From positions 1,209,358-1,250,034 of the forward strand of contig NZ_LIGG01000001.1 of assembly GCF_001273925.1 (NCBI RefSeq): 40,677 bases of DNA, read 5' to 3'. The notes under the pieces were generated by a model, which was given only the letters and a program-made list of their open reading frames with translations, was not told the origin of the DNA and ran no database searches. Positions 1-7,706 of this stretch are shown here, one piece after another; within the stretch, counting starts at the first letter, position 1, and each line of letters starts with the position of its first letter. This DNA is from Bacillus sp. FJAT-27251 (lineage in GTDB: Bacteria > Bacillota > Bacilli > Bacillales > Cytobacillaceae). The translations under genes were made by a program, and so were the position numbers.

Positions 1-1
1 G

Positions 2-1354
2 GGCGGCAAATTCATTATCCGGATAGAGGATACCGACCTGAAAAGAAATATTGAAGGCGGGGAAGAGAGCCAGCTTCATTACTTGAAGTGGCTTGGCATG
101 GATTGGGACGAGAGCATTGATGTCGGCGGGGAATATGGCCCTTACCGACAGTCCGAACGGATTGAAATTTATAATAAGTATACAGATGAGCTCTTTGAAA
201 AGGGGCTTGCCTATAAATGCTATTGTACAGAAGAAGAGCTGGAGGCAGAGCGTGAGGCTCAGATGGAACGGAATGAGACGCCAAAGTACTCCGGCAGATG
301 CCGCCATCTTACAGAGGAAGACAGGGAGAGCTTTGAAAAGGAAGGCCGCAAGCCAAGCATCCGCTTTAAAGTGGCTTCCGGAGAAGTCCTTGAATTCGAT
401 GATATGGTTAAAGGCAGTGTTTCCTTTGAGTCGGACGGCTTCGGAGACTTTGTCATCGTAAAAAAAGATGGAATCCCTACTTACAACTATGCGGTCGTCC
501 TTGATGACCACCTGATGAAAATTTCACATGTACTCCGCGGTGATGACCATATTTCCAATACGCCAAAGCAGCTGTTAATCTACAAGGCCTTTGGCTGGAC
601 TCCGCCGGTATTCGGGCATATGACGCTGATTGTCAATGAAAGCAGGAAAAAGCTCAGCAAGCGTGATGAATCGATCATCCAGTTTATTGAACAGTATGAA
701 GCATTGGGCTATTTGCCTGAAGCGTTGTTCAACTTTATTGCCTTGCTTGGATGGTCCCCGTCAGGCGAGGAGGAAATCTTCTCGAAAGAAGAGTTCATTG
801 AGATGTTTGATCCTGCCCGTCTTTCAAAGTCTCCGGCCTTGTTTGACCGCCAAAAGCTTACCTGGATGAACAACCAGTATATGAAAAAGGCTGACCTTGA
901 CAAAGTGGTCGCACTGTCTGTCCCTCATTTGGAGAAGGCTGGAAAGCTTGAGAAGGAGCGCAGTGCGGAAGAAGACAGCTGGGTCCGCAGTTTAATCTCC
1001 CTCTATCAGGAGAAAATGAGCTTTGGTGCCGAAATTGTCGAGATGTCGGAAATCTTCTTCCAGGATGAAGTCCGGTTTGAAGAAGAAGCAAAGGAAGTAT
1101 TGGCAGGGGAACAGGTTCCTGAAGTGCTCTCTGCCTTCCTTGATGAAGTTGAAGCACTGCCCGAGTTTACGGCAGACAAAATCAAAGGGGCCGTTAAGGC
1201 GGTCCAAAAGGGCACAGGCCATAAAGGCCAGAAACTGTTCATGCCAATCCGCGCGGCAGTCACGGGACAAACACATGGTCCGGATTTGATGCTGGCAATT
1301 GAGCTTCTTGGCAAGGAAACGGTAAAGAAAAGAGTCTCCAGCCTGCTTGGCTAA
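2..1354 (+). CDS. gltX: Glutamyl-tRNA synthetase, 5' end cut by the window
   Basis: Class I aminoacyl-tRNA synthetase that charges tRNA with glutamate in the cytoplasm; in Bacillus it also mischarges tRNA-Gln for the amidotransferase route. The reading frame is open from base 2, so the gene starts outside the window. About 450 residues are visible; the family usually has about 480, so roughly 30 N-terminal residues, including the HIGH motif, are missing. The visible start ([12 protein letters not shown]) is the typical continuation of the catalytic domain. The second signature is present as KLSKRD, the usual GluRS form of KMSKS, near base 650. An ATG- or TTG-initiated call inside the frame would be an artefact of the cut. 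The stop is followed by a promoter and a Cys T-box ahead of cysE, so cysE is not obliged to depend on gltX transcription. Confidence 0.97.
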   Translation, partial: GGKFIIRIEDTDLKRNIEGGEESQLHYLKWLGMDWDESIDVGGEYGPYRQSERIEIYNKYTDELFEKGLAYKCYCTEEELEAEREAQMERNETPKYSGRCRHLTEEDRESFEKEGRKPSIRFKVASGEVLEFDDMVKGSVSFESDGFGDFVIVKKDGIPTYNYAVVLDDHLMKISHVLRGDDHISNTPKQLLIYKAFGWTPPVFGHMTLIVNESRKKLSKRDESIIQFIEQYEALGYLPEALFNFIALLGWSPSGEEEIFSKEEFIEMFDPARLSKSPALFDRQKLTWMNNQYMKKADLDKVVALSVPHLEKAGKLEKERSAEEDSWVRSLISLYQEKMSFGAEIVEMSEIFFQDEVRFEEEAKEVLAGEQVPEVLSAFLDEVEALPEFTADKIKGAVKAVQKGTGHKGQKLFMPIRAAVTGQTHGPDLMLAIELLGKETVKKRVSSLLG

Positions 1355-1374
1355 AAACTTTTTTACCAAGATGG

Positions 1375-1403
1375 TTAACAGACAGGGCAAAATATAATAT
1401 AGT
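1375..1403 (+). promoter_or_regulatory. Sigma-A-type promoter for cysE-cysS
   Basis: TTAACA (1375-1380), a 17-base spacer and TATAGT (1398-1403) lie just after the gltX stop and upstream of the T-box. A TATAAT also sits at 1393-1398, but its spacing to TTAACA is too short. The placement supports initiation just before the leader RNA; read-through from gltX remains possible. Confidence 0.55.
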
Positions 1404-1435
1404 AAAAGTAATTCCATAAAATGAAAGTGTTGAAG

Positions 1436-1661
1436 AGGATAAGTAAAAAAGTGATGCTTCACCAGAGAGAACCATCAGCGGCTGAAAGTGGTTCGGGCCC
1501 CTCGCTTTTTGAAATGCACCTCCGAGTCTCCGGGTGAACGAGTGAACCTACTAGTCCGGAGCGGGTCCGCCCGTTAACAGGCTGAAGTTGGGGCCCAAAG
1601 CCCAAACAGAGTGGAACCGCGCAATAGGCGTCTCTGTCGGAAACGACAGGGGCGTTTTTTA
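1436..1661 (+). promoter_or_regulatory. T-box riboswitch specific for tRNA-Cys
   Basis: This leader controls cysE-cysS by sensing uncharged tRNA-Cys. The T-box core AGAGTGGAACCGCG sits at 1609-1621, close to the family consensus. A Stem I region begins near 1440. The segment GAAATGCACC at 1511-1520 has the form of a specifier loop, with TGC (Cys) at 1515-1517 followed by a purine. Downstream is an 11-bp terminator. In known T-boxes, uncharged tRNA pairs with the specifier and the antiterminator bulge, which prevents terminator formation. The Cys assignment rests on the codon and on the downstream genes. The exact 5' boundary is approximate. Confidence 0.9.
1629..1660 (+). terminator. T-box-controlled intrinsic terminator
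   Basis: Arms 1629-1639 and 1644-1654 form 11 continuous pairs (two G-U) around a GAAA loop, followed by six T at 1655-1660. It lies directly after the antiterminator sequence, as expected for a T-box attenuator. Confidence 0.92.
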
Positions 1662-1696
1662 TTTACAGAAAAAAGGCAGGATAAGGGGGAGAAGAG

Positions 1697-2365
1697 ATGT
1701 TTAAGAAATTGAAGGAAGATATCGAGGTAATATTTGAACAGGACCCTGCCGCAAGGTCTTACATGGAAGTGATACTCACGTATTCCGGCCTGCATGCGAT
1801 TTGGTCCCACAGGCTCGCCCATGCCTTATATAAGCGGAGATTCTTCTTTTTGGCCAGATTGATTTCGCAAATCAGCCGGTTCTTCACCGGGATTGAAATC
1901 CATCCCGGAGCCAGGATCGGCCGGCGGCTGTTTATTGACCATGGCATGGGAGTGGTCATTGGGGAGACCTGCGAGATTGGTGACAATGTGACGATTTACC
2001 AAGGTGTTACCTTGGGGGGAACAGGCAAGGAAAAGGGCAAGCGCCACCCAACGGTTAAAGACAATGCACTGATTGCCACAGGAGCGAAAGTTCTTGGTTC
2101 CATTACGATTGGCGAGAACTCCAAGGTTGGCGGCGGTTCCGTGGTATTGAAGGATGTTCCGCCAAACTCCACCGTGGTTGGAGTTCCTGGACGTGTAGTG
2201 ATGCAGGATGGAGTGAGGGTAAAAAAAGATTTGAACCACTCGGACCTTCCAGACCCGATTGCAGACCGTTTTAAAACCCTTGAAGATGAAATGGTTTCGC
2301 TTCACAGGGAGCTTGCGGAATTGAAGGAAGAAAGGAGCAAAGTGAATGCCAATTCAAATATATAA
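1697..2365 (+). CDS. cysE: Serine O-acetyltransferase
   Basis: Transfers acetyl from acetyl-CoA to L-serine to give O-acetylserine, the carbon acceptor for sulfide in cysteine synthesis. The protein is 222 residues. An alpha-helical N-terminal region is followed from about residue 60 by a left-handed beta-helix of hexapeptide repeats ([20 protein letters not shown], then [15 protein letters not shown]). It contains the catalytic DHG at the start of the helix and the [12 protein letters not shown] loop typical of SATs. The ATG has a good AGGGGGAGAAG site. The 3' end overlaps cysS by 20 bases, so the two are translationally linked, and the Cys T-box controls both. It functionally joins the sulfate assimilation genes at 24-28.5 kb. 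Confidence 0.97.
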   Translation: MFKKLKEDIEVIFEQDPAARSYMEVILTYSGLHAIWSHRLAHALYKRRFFFLARLISQISRFFTGIEIHPGARIGRRLFIDHGMGVVIGETCEIGDNVTIYQGVTLGGTGKEKGKRHPTVKDNALIATGAKVLGSITIGENSKVGGGSVVLKDVPPNSTVVGVPGRVVMQDGVRVKKDLNHSDLPDPIADRFKTLEDEMVSLHRELAELKEERSKVNANSNI

Positions 2366-3743
2366 TACACTGACTCGTAAAAAAGAGGACTTTATACCTT
2401 TGGAAGAGGGAAAGGTCAAAATGTATGTTTGCGGGCCTACGGTCTATAACTATATCCATATCGGAAATGCACGGCCGGCAATCGTGTTTGATACTGTCCG
2501 CCGCTATCTTGAATTCAGGGGCTTTGATGTGAGGTTTATTTCAAACTTCACCGATGTCGACGATAAGCTTATCAGGGCAGCCAATGAACTCGGGGAAGAG
2601 GTGCCGGCCATCGCGGAGCGGTTTATCAATGCCTACTTTGAAGACGTTTCGGCATTGGGCTGCAAAAAGGCAGATGCCCATCCACGTGTGACAGAGACGA
2701 TGGATTTGATCATTGAGTTCATTGAGGCTTTGATTGAAAAGGGATTTGCCTATGAATCAGGCGGGGATGTCTATTACCGTACCCGTGAGTTCGGGGAATA
2801 TGGCAAGCTTTCACACCAGTCGATTGACGAACTGAAGGTGGGGGCACGGATCCAGGTGGGCGAAAAGAAACAGGATGCCCTGGATTTTGCCCTTTGGAAA
2901 AGTGCGAAAGAAGGCGAAATTGCCTGGGACAGTCCCTGGGGCAAAGGCCGGCCTGGCTGGCATATTGAGTGCTCGGCAATGGCGCGGCAATATCTTGGCG
3001 ATACGATTGATATCCACGCCGGTGGACAGGACCTGGCCTTCCCGCATCATGAAAATGAAATTGCGCAATCCGAGGCCCTAACAGGAAAACCGTTCGCCCG
3101 TTATTGGATGCACAATGGCTACATTAATATTGACAACGAGAAAATGTCGAAATCCCTTGGGAATTTCGTCCTCGTCCATGACATCATTAAAAAGCATGAC
3201 CCGCAGGTATTAAGGTTCTTCATGCTGTCGGTCCATTACCGCAACCCGATCAACTACAGTGAGGAATTGCTTGAAAATACAAAAGCGGCGTTTGAAAGAC
3301 TGAAGACCTCCTACCAAAACCTTAAGCACCGGAAAGGCGCAAGCACGAACCTGACACAGGATAACCAGGAATGGCTGGATAAAATCAAGGCTCTCCGTGA
3401 ACAGTTTGTAATCGAAATGGACGATGATTTTAATACTGCGAATGCTGTATCAGTCCTGTTTGATTTATCCAAGCTTGCGAATCTTTACTTGCTGGAAAAG
3501 AATACGTCGGAAGAAGTCATCGAGGCATTCACAAGTGAGTTTGACCTGCTATTTGGAACCCTTGGCCTTAATCTTGGGGAGGAAGAACTGCTTGATGAGG
3601 AAATCGAGGCGCTGATCCAAAAACGGAACCAGGCAAGGAAAGACCGGGACTTCCAGTTGTCCGACCAGATACGCGACCAGCTGAAAGAGATGAATATCAT
3701 CCTCGAAGACACGGCCCAGGGTACAAGATGGAAAAGAGGGTAA
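2346..3743 (+). CDS. cysS: Cysteinyl-tRNA synthetase
   Basis: Class I synthetase that activates cysteine and attaches it to tRNA-Cys. The protein is 465 residues, normal for the family. HIGN is at residues 38-41 and KMSKS at 266-270. The zinc site that recognises the cysteine thiol is visible: C29 in MYVCGPT, a Cys in WHIECSAMA, and His and Glu in FPHHENE. The C-terminal part carries the DALR-like anticodon-binding region, with DDDFNTANA. The start lies inside the end of cysE, with a GGAGCAAAG site. Its product consumes the cysteine whose precursor CysE makes, and the tRNA it charges is the T-box ligand, so the operon closes a feedback loop. Confidence 0.98.
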   Translation: MPIQIYNTLTRKKEDFIPLEEGKVKMYVCGPTVYNYIHIGNARPAIVFDTVRRYLEFRGFDVRFISNFTDVDDKLIRAANELGEEVPAIAERFINAYFEDVSALGCKKADAHPRVTETMDLIIEFIEALIEKGFAYESGGDVYYRTREFGEYGKLSHQSIDELKVGARIQVGEKKQDALDFALWKSAKEGEIAWDSPWGKGRPGWHIECSAMARQYLGDTIDIHAGGQDLAFPHHENEIAQSEALTGKPFARYWMHNGYINIDNEKMSKSLGNFVLVHDIIKKHDPQVLRFFMLSVHYRNPINYSEELLENTKAAFERLKTSYQNLKHRKGASTNLTQDNQEWLDKIKALREQFVIEMDDDFNTANAVSVLFDLSKLANLYLLEKNTSEEVIEAFTSEFDLLFGTLGLNLGEEELLDEEIEALIQKRNQARKDRDFQLSDQIRDQLKEMNIILEDTAQGTRWKRG

Positions 3744-3746
3744 GGA

Positions 3747-4166
3747 ATGATTTCGGATACAGGCAAGATTGATGAAAAACAGTTGAACAGCCTCGCACTC
3801 GCTTACATGGGTGACGCCGTCTTTGAAAAATATGTACGGCTTCACCTGCTGGAAAGCGGGAAGGTAAGGCCTCATAAGCTTCATAAGGAGGCGACCAGAT
3901 TCGTATCCGCCAAGGCGCAGTCAAGGATCATCCATGATTTTATGGACAAGGGGGTCCTGACGGAAGAGGAAACGGCGGTGGTCAAAAGAGGCAGGAACGC
4001 CAAATCGGGAACAGTCCCGAAAAATACGGACGTCCAGACCTACCGTTACAGCACGGCGTTTGAAGCGCTGATCGGCTACCTGTTCCTTGCCGGCCGGAAT
4101 GAGCGGCTGGAAGAGCTGATACAGGCTGCGTTTTTAATTGTTGAAGAGGGAGGAATATCATCATGA
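3747..4166 (+). CDS. mrnC: Mini-ribonuclease III
   Basis: Dimeric RNase III-like enzyme lacking a double-stranded RNA-binding domain; in B. subtilis it trims 23S rRNA precursor ends. The protein is 139 residues. The RNase III signature is [11 protein letters not shown] with the catalytic Asp at residue 23; a second acidic position is in [13 protein letters not shown] near residue 107. The ATG lies 3 bases after the cysS stop, preceded by GGTAAGGA. The stop overlaps the start of rlmB (ATGA), which indicates coupled translation with another 23S rRNA-acting enzyme. The same order is found in B. subtilis (formerly yazC). Confidence 0.95.
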   Translation: MISDTGKIDEKQLNSLALAYMGDAVFEKYVRLHLLESGKVRPHKLHKEATRFVSAKAQSRIIHDFMDKGVLTEEETAVVKRGRNAKSGTVPKNTDVQTYRYSTAFEALIGYLFLAGRNERLEELIQAAFLIVEEGGISS

Positions 4167-4906
4167 GCGAGGAGTATATCGCCGGGAAAAACCCAGTAAT
4201 CGAAGCTTTAAAATCAGGCCGCGATATCAATAAAATCCTTATTGCGGAAGGTTCCCAGCGAGGGCAGATGCAGCAGGTGGCAAAGCTGTCAAAAGAGGCG
4301 AATGTCATCGTCCAGTTTGTACCGAAGAAAAAGCTGGACCAGCTGTATGAAGGAAACCACCAGGGAGTGGTTGCCCAGGTGGCAGCCTATGAATATGCGG
4401 AACTGGATGATTTATTCGCAGCCGCCGAGAAAAGAAATGAAGCACCATTTTTCCTGCTTCTGGATGAAATTGAGGATCCCCACAACCTCGGATCGATCAT
4501 GAGAACAGCCGATGCAACGGGAGCTCACGGCATCATCATTCCAAAAAGGAGGGCGGTTGGACTCACTGCCACGGTTGCCAAAGCCTCTACAGGCGCAATC
4601 GAGCATATCCCTGTAGTCCGTGTGACCAACATGTCGAGGACAATTGAAGAGCTGAAAGAGCGGGGTGTCTGGATTGCCGGGACTGATGCATCGGCAAAGG
4701 AAGATTATCGCCAGTTTGACGGATCCATTCCGCTAGGACTGGTCATTGGCAGTGAAGGAAAAGGCATGGGACGGATTATCCGCGAGAAATGCGACTTCTT
4801 GCTCAGCCTGCCTATGGCAGGGCATGTGACCTCCCTTAATGCCTCAGTAGCTGCAGCACTTCTTATGTATGAAGTGTACCGTAAACGCCATCCCCTAGGA
4901 CAGTAG
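4163..4906 (+). CDS. rlmB: 23S rRNA 2'-O-ribose methyltransferase, RlmB/TrmH family
   Basis: SPOUT-class methyltransferase using S-adenosylmethionine, expected to methylate G2251 (E. coli numbering) in 23S rRNA. The protein is 247 residues. The first ~75 form the RNA-binding domain typical of RlmB. The knotted SPOUT domain has its three motifs: [25 protein letters not shown] and [13 protein letters not shown]. The start overlaps the mrnC stop, with GGAGGAATATC upstream. The assignment to RlmB rather than a generic TrmH homologue rests on the N-terminal domain and on synteny with B. subtilis yacO; the target base is inferred from the family. Confidence 0.92.
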   Translation: MSEEYIAGKNPVIEALKSGRDINKILIAEGSQRGQMQQVAKLSKEANVIVQFVPKKKLDQLYEGNHQGVVAQVAAYEYAELDDLFAAAEKRNEAPFFLLLDEIEDPHNLGSIMRTADATGAHGIIIPKRRAVGLTATVAKASTGAIEHIPVVRVTNMSRTIEELKERGVWIAGTDASAKEDYRQFDGSIPLGLVIGSEGKGMGRIIREKCDFLLSLPMAGHVTSLNASVAAALLMYEVYRKRHPLGQ

Positions 4907-4907
4907 C

Positions 4908-5417
4908 ATGGATATCCTGCTTGTTGACGGATATAACATCATTGGGGCTTGGCCGGAACTCAGGGCCCTCAAGAATAAGGACCTGGCGTCGGCGCGGGAT
5001 CTTCTGGTGGAGAAGATGGCCGAGTATCAGGCCTATACAGGGTACCGGGTCATTGTCGTATTTGATGCGTATTATGTGCAAGGCACGGAAAAGAAGCTGA
5101 AAAACCACAAGGTCGAAGTCATTTTTACCAGGGAAAATGAGACAGCCGACGAACGGATTGAGAAGATGGCGATTGATTTGGGCAATCGCCTGACCCAGAT
5201 TCATGTGGCTACATCCGACTTCACGGAGCAATGGGCGATTTTTGGGCAGGGGGCATTGAGAAAATCGGCAAGAGAGCTGCTGACGGAAATCAATGTCATC
5301 GAACAGAAAATTGAAAAGCGCGTCCAAAAAATCCAGGAGAGGAAGCCGGTCAGTAAAATCCCGCTCAGCAGCGAAGTGGCCGAAATTTTTGAAAAGTGGC
5401 GCCGCGGCGGGGAATGA
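4908..5417 (+). CDS. rae1: Ribosome-dependent endoribonuclease Rae1 (YacP, NYN domain)
   Basis: NYN/PIN-like nuclease; the B. subtilis homologue cleaves mRNA in the ribosomal A site during translation. The protein is 169 residues. It opens directly with MDILLVDGYNIIGAWPEL, whose Asp and Asn are conserved acidic-site positions of NYN domains. Further acidic residues are in VVFDAYYV and TADERIEKMA. The C-terminal tail is basic (EQKIEKRVQKIQERKPV), plausibly for RNA or ribosome contact. The ATG is one base after the rlmB stop, so translation is probably coupled. Function is by homology and synteny only. Confidence 0.9.
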   Translation: MDILLVDGYNIIGAWPELRALKNKDLASARDLLVEKMAEYQAYTGYRVIVVFDAYYVQGTEKKLKNHKVEVIFTRENETADERIEKMAIDLGNRLTQIHVATSDFTEQWAIFGQGALRKSARELLTEINVIEQKIEKRVQKIQERKPVSKIPLSSEVAEIFEKWRRGGE

Positions 5418-5421
5418 GCGG

Positions 5422-5451
5422 TTGAACAAAGGGCCAAGACTGCTGTATAAT
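5422..5451 (+). promoter_or_regulatory. Promoter of sigH
   Basis: TTGAAC (5422-5427), an 18-base spacer and TATAAT (5446-5451) lie just after the rae1 stop. Transcription would start near 5458. This argues against translation from the ATG at 5462, which would leave almost no leader. In B. subtilis the sigH promoter is sigma-A type and repressed by AbrB; an AbrB site cannot be recognised by eye. Confidence 0.7.
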
Positions 5452-5491
5452 ATTTCTAACTATGGAAAAGTTCGGGGCGGAGGGATTGTGT

Positions 5492-6142
5492 GTGAGTGCT
5501 GATTTCGGAGTTGAACAGGCCATCCAATACAAGGACCTTGAAGACGAAGAAATAGTGGAGGCCGTTCATCGGGGAGAAAGCGAAGCCCTGGATTTTTTGA
5601 TTCATAAGTACCGCAATTTTGTCCGTGCAAAAGCGAGATCCTACTTCCTGATAGGAGCGGATAAAGAAGATATTGTCCAGGAAGGGATGATCGGCCTTTA
5701 CAAGGCTATCCGGGATTTCCGGGAGGACAAGCTGACCTCCTTCAAGGCATTTGCCGAGCTTTGCATCACCCGGCAGATCATCACCGCCATTAAAACAGCC
5801 ACGAGGCAAAAGCATATTCCGCTCAATTCGTACGTATCCCTTGACAAACCGATTTATGATGAGGAATCCGACCGGACGCTGATGGATGTCCTGTCAGGAG
5901 CAAAGGCAATGGATCCTGAGGAGCTAATCATCAGCCGGGAAGAGTTTGACCAGATCGAGGTAAAAATGAGCGAGCTGCTTAGCGACCTTGAAAGAAAGGT
6001 GCTGGCGCTTTATCTGGAAGGGCAGTCCTACCAGGAGATATCGGAGGAGCTTAACCGGCATGTTAAATCGATCGACAATGCTCTCCAAAGGGTGAAACGG
6101 AAACTGGAAAGATATCTGGAAGGAAGGGAGCTTTCTGTTTAG
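5492..6142 (+). CDS. sigH: RNA polymerase sigma-H factor
   Basis: Sigma factor for the transition to stationary phase, early sporulation and competence (spo0A, kinA, spoIIA and others in B. subtilis). I choose GTG 5492: GGCGGAGGGA at 5477-5485 sits about 6 bases ahead of it, and an upstream ATG at 5462 has no ribosome binding site and lies next to the promoter. This gives 216 residues, matching the usual ~218. Region 2 contains YRNFVRAKARSYFLIGADKE and DIVQEGMIGLYKAIRDF. Region 4 has the helix-turn-helix YQEISEELNRHVKSIDNALQ. The protein is nearly colinear with the B. subtilis one. It lies between RNA processing genes and rpmGB-secE-nusG, as in B. subtilis. Confidence 0.95.
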   Translation: MSADFGVEQAIQYKDLEDEEIVEAVHRGESEALDFLIHKYRNFVRAKARSYFLIGADKEDIVQEGMIGLYKAIRDFREDKLTSFKAFAELCITRQIITAIKTATRQKHIPLNSYVSLDKPIYDEESDRTLMDVLSGAKAMDPEELIISREEFDQIEVKMSELLSDLERKVLALYLEGQSYQEISEELNRHVKSIDNALQRVKRKLERYLEGRELSV

Positions 6143-6185
6143 CACCTGAGGCAATATATATCCTTCAAACATGCTTCGGCACTTA

Positions 6186-6214
6186 TTGACACAATCTGTA
6201 AGCCATGATACTTT
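6186..6214 (+). promoter_or_regulatory. Promoter for rpmGB-secE
   Basis: TTGACA (6186-6191), 17 bases and TACTTT (6209-6214), with TG one base upstream of the -10 (TGA-TACTTT). The perfect -35 and extended -10 compensate for a weak hexamer. It separates the ribosomal/secretion genes from sigH. Confidence 0.65.
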
Positions 6215-6245
6215 TATAAAGACATAATTTTAGGGTGTATTTTTT

Positions 6246-6395
6246 ATGGGACAAAAGATAACGCTTGCTTGTGCACAGTGCGGTTCCCGCAATTATTCGA
6301 CCGCAAGCAGCAAGGATCAGCAGGCTGAGCGGCTGGAAGTCAGGAAATTCTGCAAAAGCTGCAACGCCCATACGGTCCACCGGGAAACGAAATAG
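6246..6395 (+). CDS. rpmGB: 50S ribosomal protein L33, zinc-binding form
   Basis: Small large-subunit protein of 49 residues near the E site. The four zinc-ligand cysteines are intact at C9/C12 and C36/C39 (CAQC and CKSC), so this is the zinc-containing paralogue rather than the zinc-independent one induced under zinc starvation. The ATG is at 6246 after TAGGGTG. The position before secE matches B. subtilis rpmGB. Other L33 copies are probably elsewhere in the genome but cannot be seen here. Confidence 0.95.
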   Translation: MGQKITLACAQCGSRNYSTASSKDQQAERLEVRKFCKSCNAHTVHRETK

Positions 6396-6437
6396 CTCAA
6401 AGTCTAATGCTATCCCCAGAAGTTGGAGGTTACAAAT

Positions 6438-6617
6438 ATGCGCATCACTAAGTTTTTTCCTGAAGTCGCAAGTGAAATGAGAAAAGTAAGCTGGCCAAAG
6501 CGCAAGCAGCTGGGGAGATATACAGTCATTGTATTGACGACCGTTCTCTTCATGGCCCTGTTCTTCACAGTAGTTGACCTTGGAATTTCCGAATTGATTC
6601 GTTTAATCCTTGAATAA
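6438..6617 (+). CDS. secE: Preprotein translocase subunit SecE
   Basis: Essential clamp subunit of the SecYEG membrane channel. With ATG 6438, chosen because TTGGAGG at 6423-6429 is well placed, the protein has 59 residues, typical for Gram-positive SecE. An upstream TTG at 6423 is part of that binding site. The amphipathic segment ITKFFPEVASEMRKVSWPKR carries the conserved SWPKR motif, followed by one transmembrane helix (YTVIVLTTVLFMALFFTVVD). Its partner SecY is encoded at 38.3 kb in the same window. Confidence 0.96.
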   Translation: MRITKFFPEVASEMRKVSWPKRKQLGRYTVIVLTTVLFMALFFTVVDLGISELIRLILE

Positions 6618-6640
6618 CCCCTGCATTCTCATGGTATAAT
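6610..6640 (+). promoter_or_regulatory. Extended -10 promoter at the end of secE
   Basis: TTGAAT (6610-6615), a 19-base spacer and TGG-TATAAT (6632-6640). It overlaps the secE stop region and would start RNA near 6647, only some 25 bases ahead of a terminator-like hairpin. It probably serves nusG; the long spacer is offset by the perfect extended -10. Confidence 0.55.
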
Positions 6641-6666
6641 GGAGAATAACGCAGGATAAATGTACA

Positions 6667-6688
6667 AAAGCCCGGTTAACGGGTTTTT
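6667..6688 (+). terminator. Short terminator-like hairpin in the nusG leader
   Basis: CCCG (6671-6674) and CGGG (6680-6683) close a GTTAA loop, with A-rich sequence before and six T after. The stem is short, so full termination is uncertain; partial attenuation of transcripts entering nusG is possible. Confidence 0.5.
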
Positions 6689-6725
6689 TCGTTTGTTTAA
6701 AATAAAATGGAATGCTGGCCAAGCT

Positions 6726-6844
6726 GTCCAGCTGCAGCGCCTAGCTCCTTGGGTCATAAGCCAATCCCTTTCAGAAGTCCAAAAACGACTTCTTGCAGGG
6801 CTCGTCTTATGCCTGGCGGAGCTGGACAGGCGCTTCCGCATTTC
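6726..6844 (+). repeat. Structured intergenic repeat, copy 1
   Basis: About 119 bases, followed almost at once by a second copy. Conserved ends are GTCCAGCTG-GCGCCTAG on the left and GGACAGGCGC-TCCGCATTTC on the right. Between them nested arms pair: 6743-6748 with 6818-6823, 6755-6760 with 6806-6811, 6766-6769 with 6797-6800 and 6773-6779 with 6787-6793. Similar GTCCAGCTnCnGCGCCTAG repeats are, from memory, scattered in Bacillaceae genomes. Open reading frames across it look accidental. Confidence 0.8.
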
Positions 6845-6848
6845 AGCG

Positions 6849-6966
6849 GTCCAGCTGCGGCGCCTAGCCCTTCGCGTCATAAGTCGCCCCACTCTTAAAG
6901 TCAAAGAACGACTTTCCGAGTGGTTCGCCTTATGCCGTAAGGGCTGGACAGGCGCCTCCGCATTTC
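6849..6966 (+). repeat. Structured intergenic repeat, copy 2
   Basis: Tandem partner of the previous copy with the same ends. Its arms pair at equivalent places but with different sequence: 6866-6872 with 6939-6945, 6878-6883 with 6929-6934, 6889-6894 with 6918-6923 and 6897-6902 with 6910-6915. It ends 34 bases before the nusG start. With copy 1 and the hairpin it accounts for almost all of the 383-base secE-nusG gap. Confidence 0.8.
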
Positions 6967-7000
6967 GAGATAGGAGGGACGGACGCTACAGTCCTCTAAT

Positions 7001-7534
7001 ATGGAAAAGAATTGGTATGTTGTTCATACGTATTCAGGTTATGAGAACAAGGTGAAGACCAACCTGGAAAAGCGTGTTGAATCGATGGGTATGCAGGATA
7101 AGATCTTCAGGGTGATTGTGCCTGAAGACGAAGAAACTGATTTCAAAAATGGCCAGAAGAAAATTGTCAAAAGAAAGACGTTTCCTGGCTATGTGCTTGT
7201 AGAGCTGGTCATGACCGATGATTCCTGGTATGTGGTCCGCAATACGCCGGGTGTAACAGGGTTTGTTGGTTCTGCCGGTTCAGGATCCAAGCCAACTGCC
7301 CTGCTTCCGGAAGAAGTGGCAACCATCCTGAAGCGCATGGGTGTGGAAGAAAAACGGGTGGATATCGATTTTGAATTGGGAGAAACTGTCCAGGTAAGTG
7401 AAGGGCCGTTCAACAACTTTACAGGAACGATTGAAGAAATTGACAAGGACAAAGGCAAGCTTAAAGTTCTTGTTAATATGTTCGGCCGTGATACCCCTGT
7501 AGAACTGGAATTTTCGCAGATTAAAAAATTATAA
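7001..7534 (+). CDS. nusG: Transcription elongation/pausing factor NusG
   Basis: Binds RNA polymerase and modulates pausing and rho function; in B. subtilis it stimulates pausing at T-rich motifs. The protein is 177 residues: an NGN domain from residue 1 (WYVVHTYSGYENKV) to about 115, then a KOW domain (VSEGPFNNFTGTIEEID) to the end. ATG 7001 is the only start that gives a normal N terminus, because an in-frame TAG lies at 6971. The nearest strong ribosome binding site, AGGAGG, is at 6972-6977, 23 bases away, which is unusually far. A short pairing between 6973-6980 and 6991-6997 could either hide this site or shorten the distance. The leader also holds two structured repeats. Confidence 0.97.
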   Translation: MEKNWYVVHTYSGYENKVKTNLEKRVESMGMQDKIFRVIVPEDEETDFKNGQKKIVKRKTFPGYVLVELVMTDDSWYVVRNTPGVTGFVGSAGSGSKPTALLPEEVATILKRMGVEEKRVDIDFELGETVQVSEGPFNNFTGTIEEIDKDKGKLKVLVNMFGRDTPVELEFSQIKKL

Positions 7535-7545
7535 CTTGAAATAAC

Positions 7546-7574
7546 TTGAAATTGAAAATGAAAAGTGGTAATAT
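7546..7574 (+). promoter_or_regulatory. Promoter for rplK-rplA
   Basis: TTGAAA (7546-7551), 17 bases, then TGG-TAATAT with the -10 at 7569-7574. It lies just after nusG and gives a leader of about 125 bases before rplK. Confidence 0.75.
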
Positions 7575-7586
7575 TTCAAAGGTCAG

Positions 7587-7613
7587 TATGTCTCGCCAAG
7601 CGGGACAGACATA
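7587..7613 (+). other. Stem-loop at the 5' end of the rplK leader
   Basis: TATGTCT (7587-7593) pairs with AGACATA (7607-7613), and CGC pairs with GCG inside with a small bulge. No T-run follows, so it is not a terminator. It may stabilise the mRNA 5' end or take part in autoregulation; I recognise no named leader family. Confidence 0.45.
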
Positions 7614-7706
7614 AATTATTATGTTCTTTATTTTAGATAAAGACTGGACTTGAGTGGGAGGGTGAATCCCTATTACCACATCACGGACTTTAAGGAGGTG
7701 TGTCTC

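Noticed and set aside
992-1462. 156-codon frame on the minus strand over gltX and the following gap
   Set aside because: It is antisense to a conserved gene, has no promoter or binding site of its own and encodes nothing recognisable.
6660-7055. 131-codon open frame across the secE-nusG gap
   Set aside because: It runs through the two structured repeats, overlaps nusG in another frame and has no good ribosome binding site; its sequence reflects the repeats.
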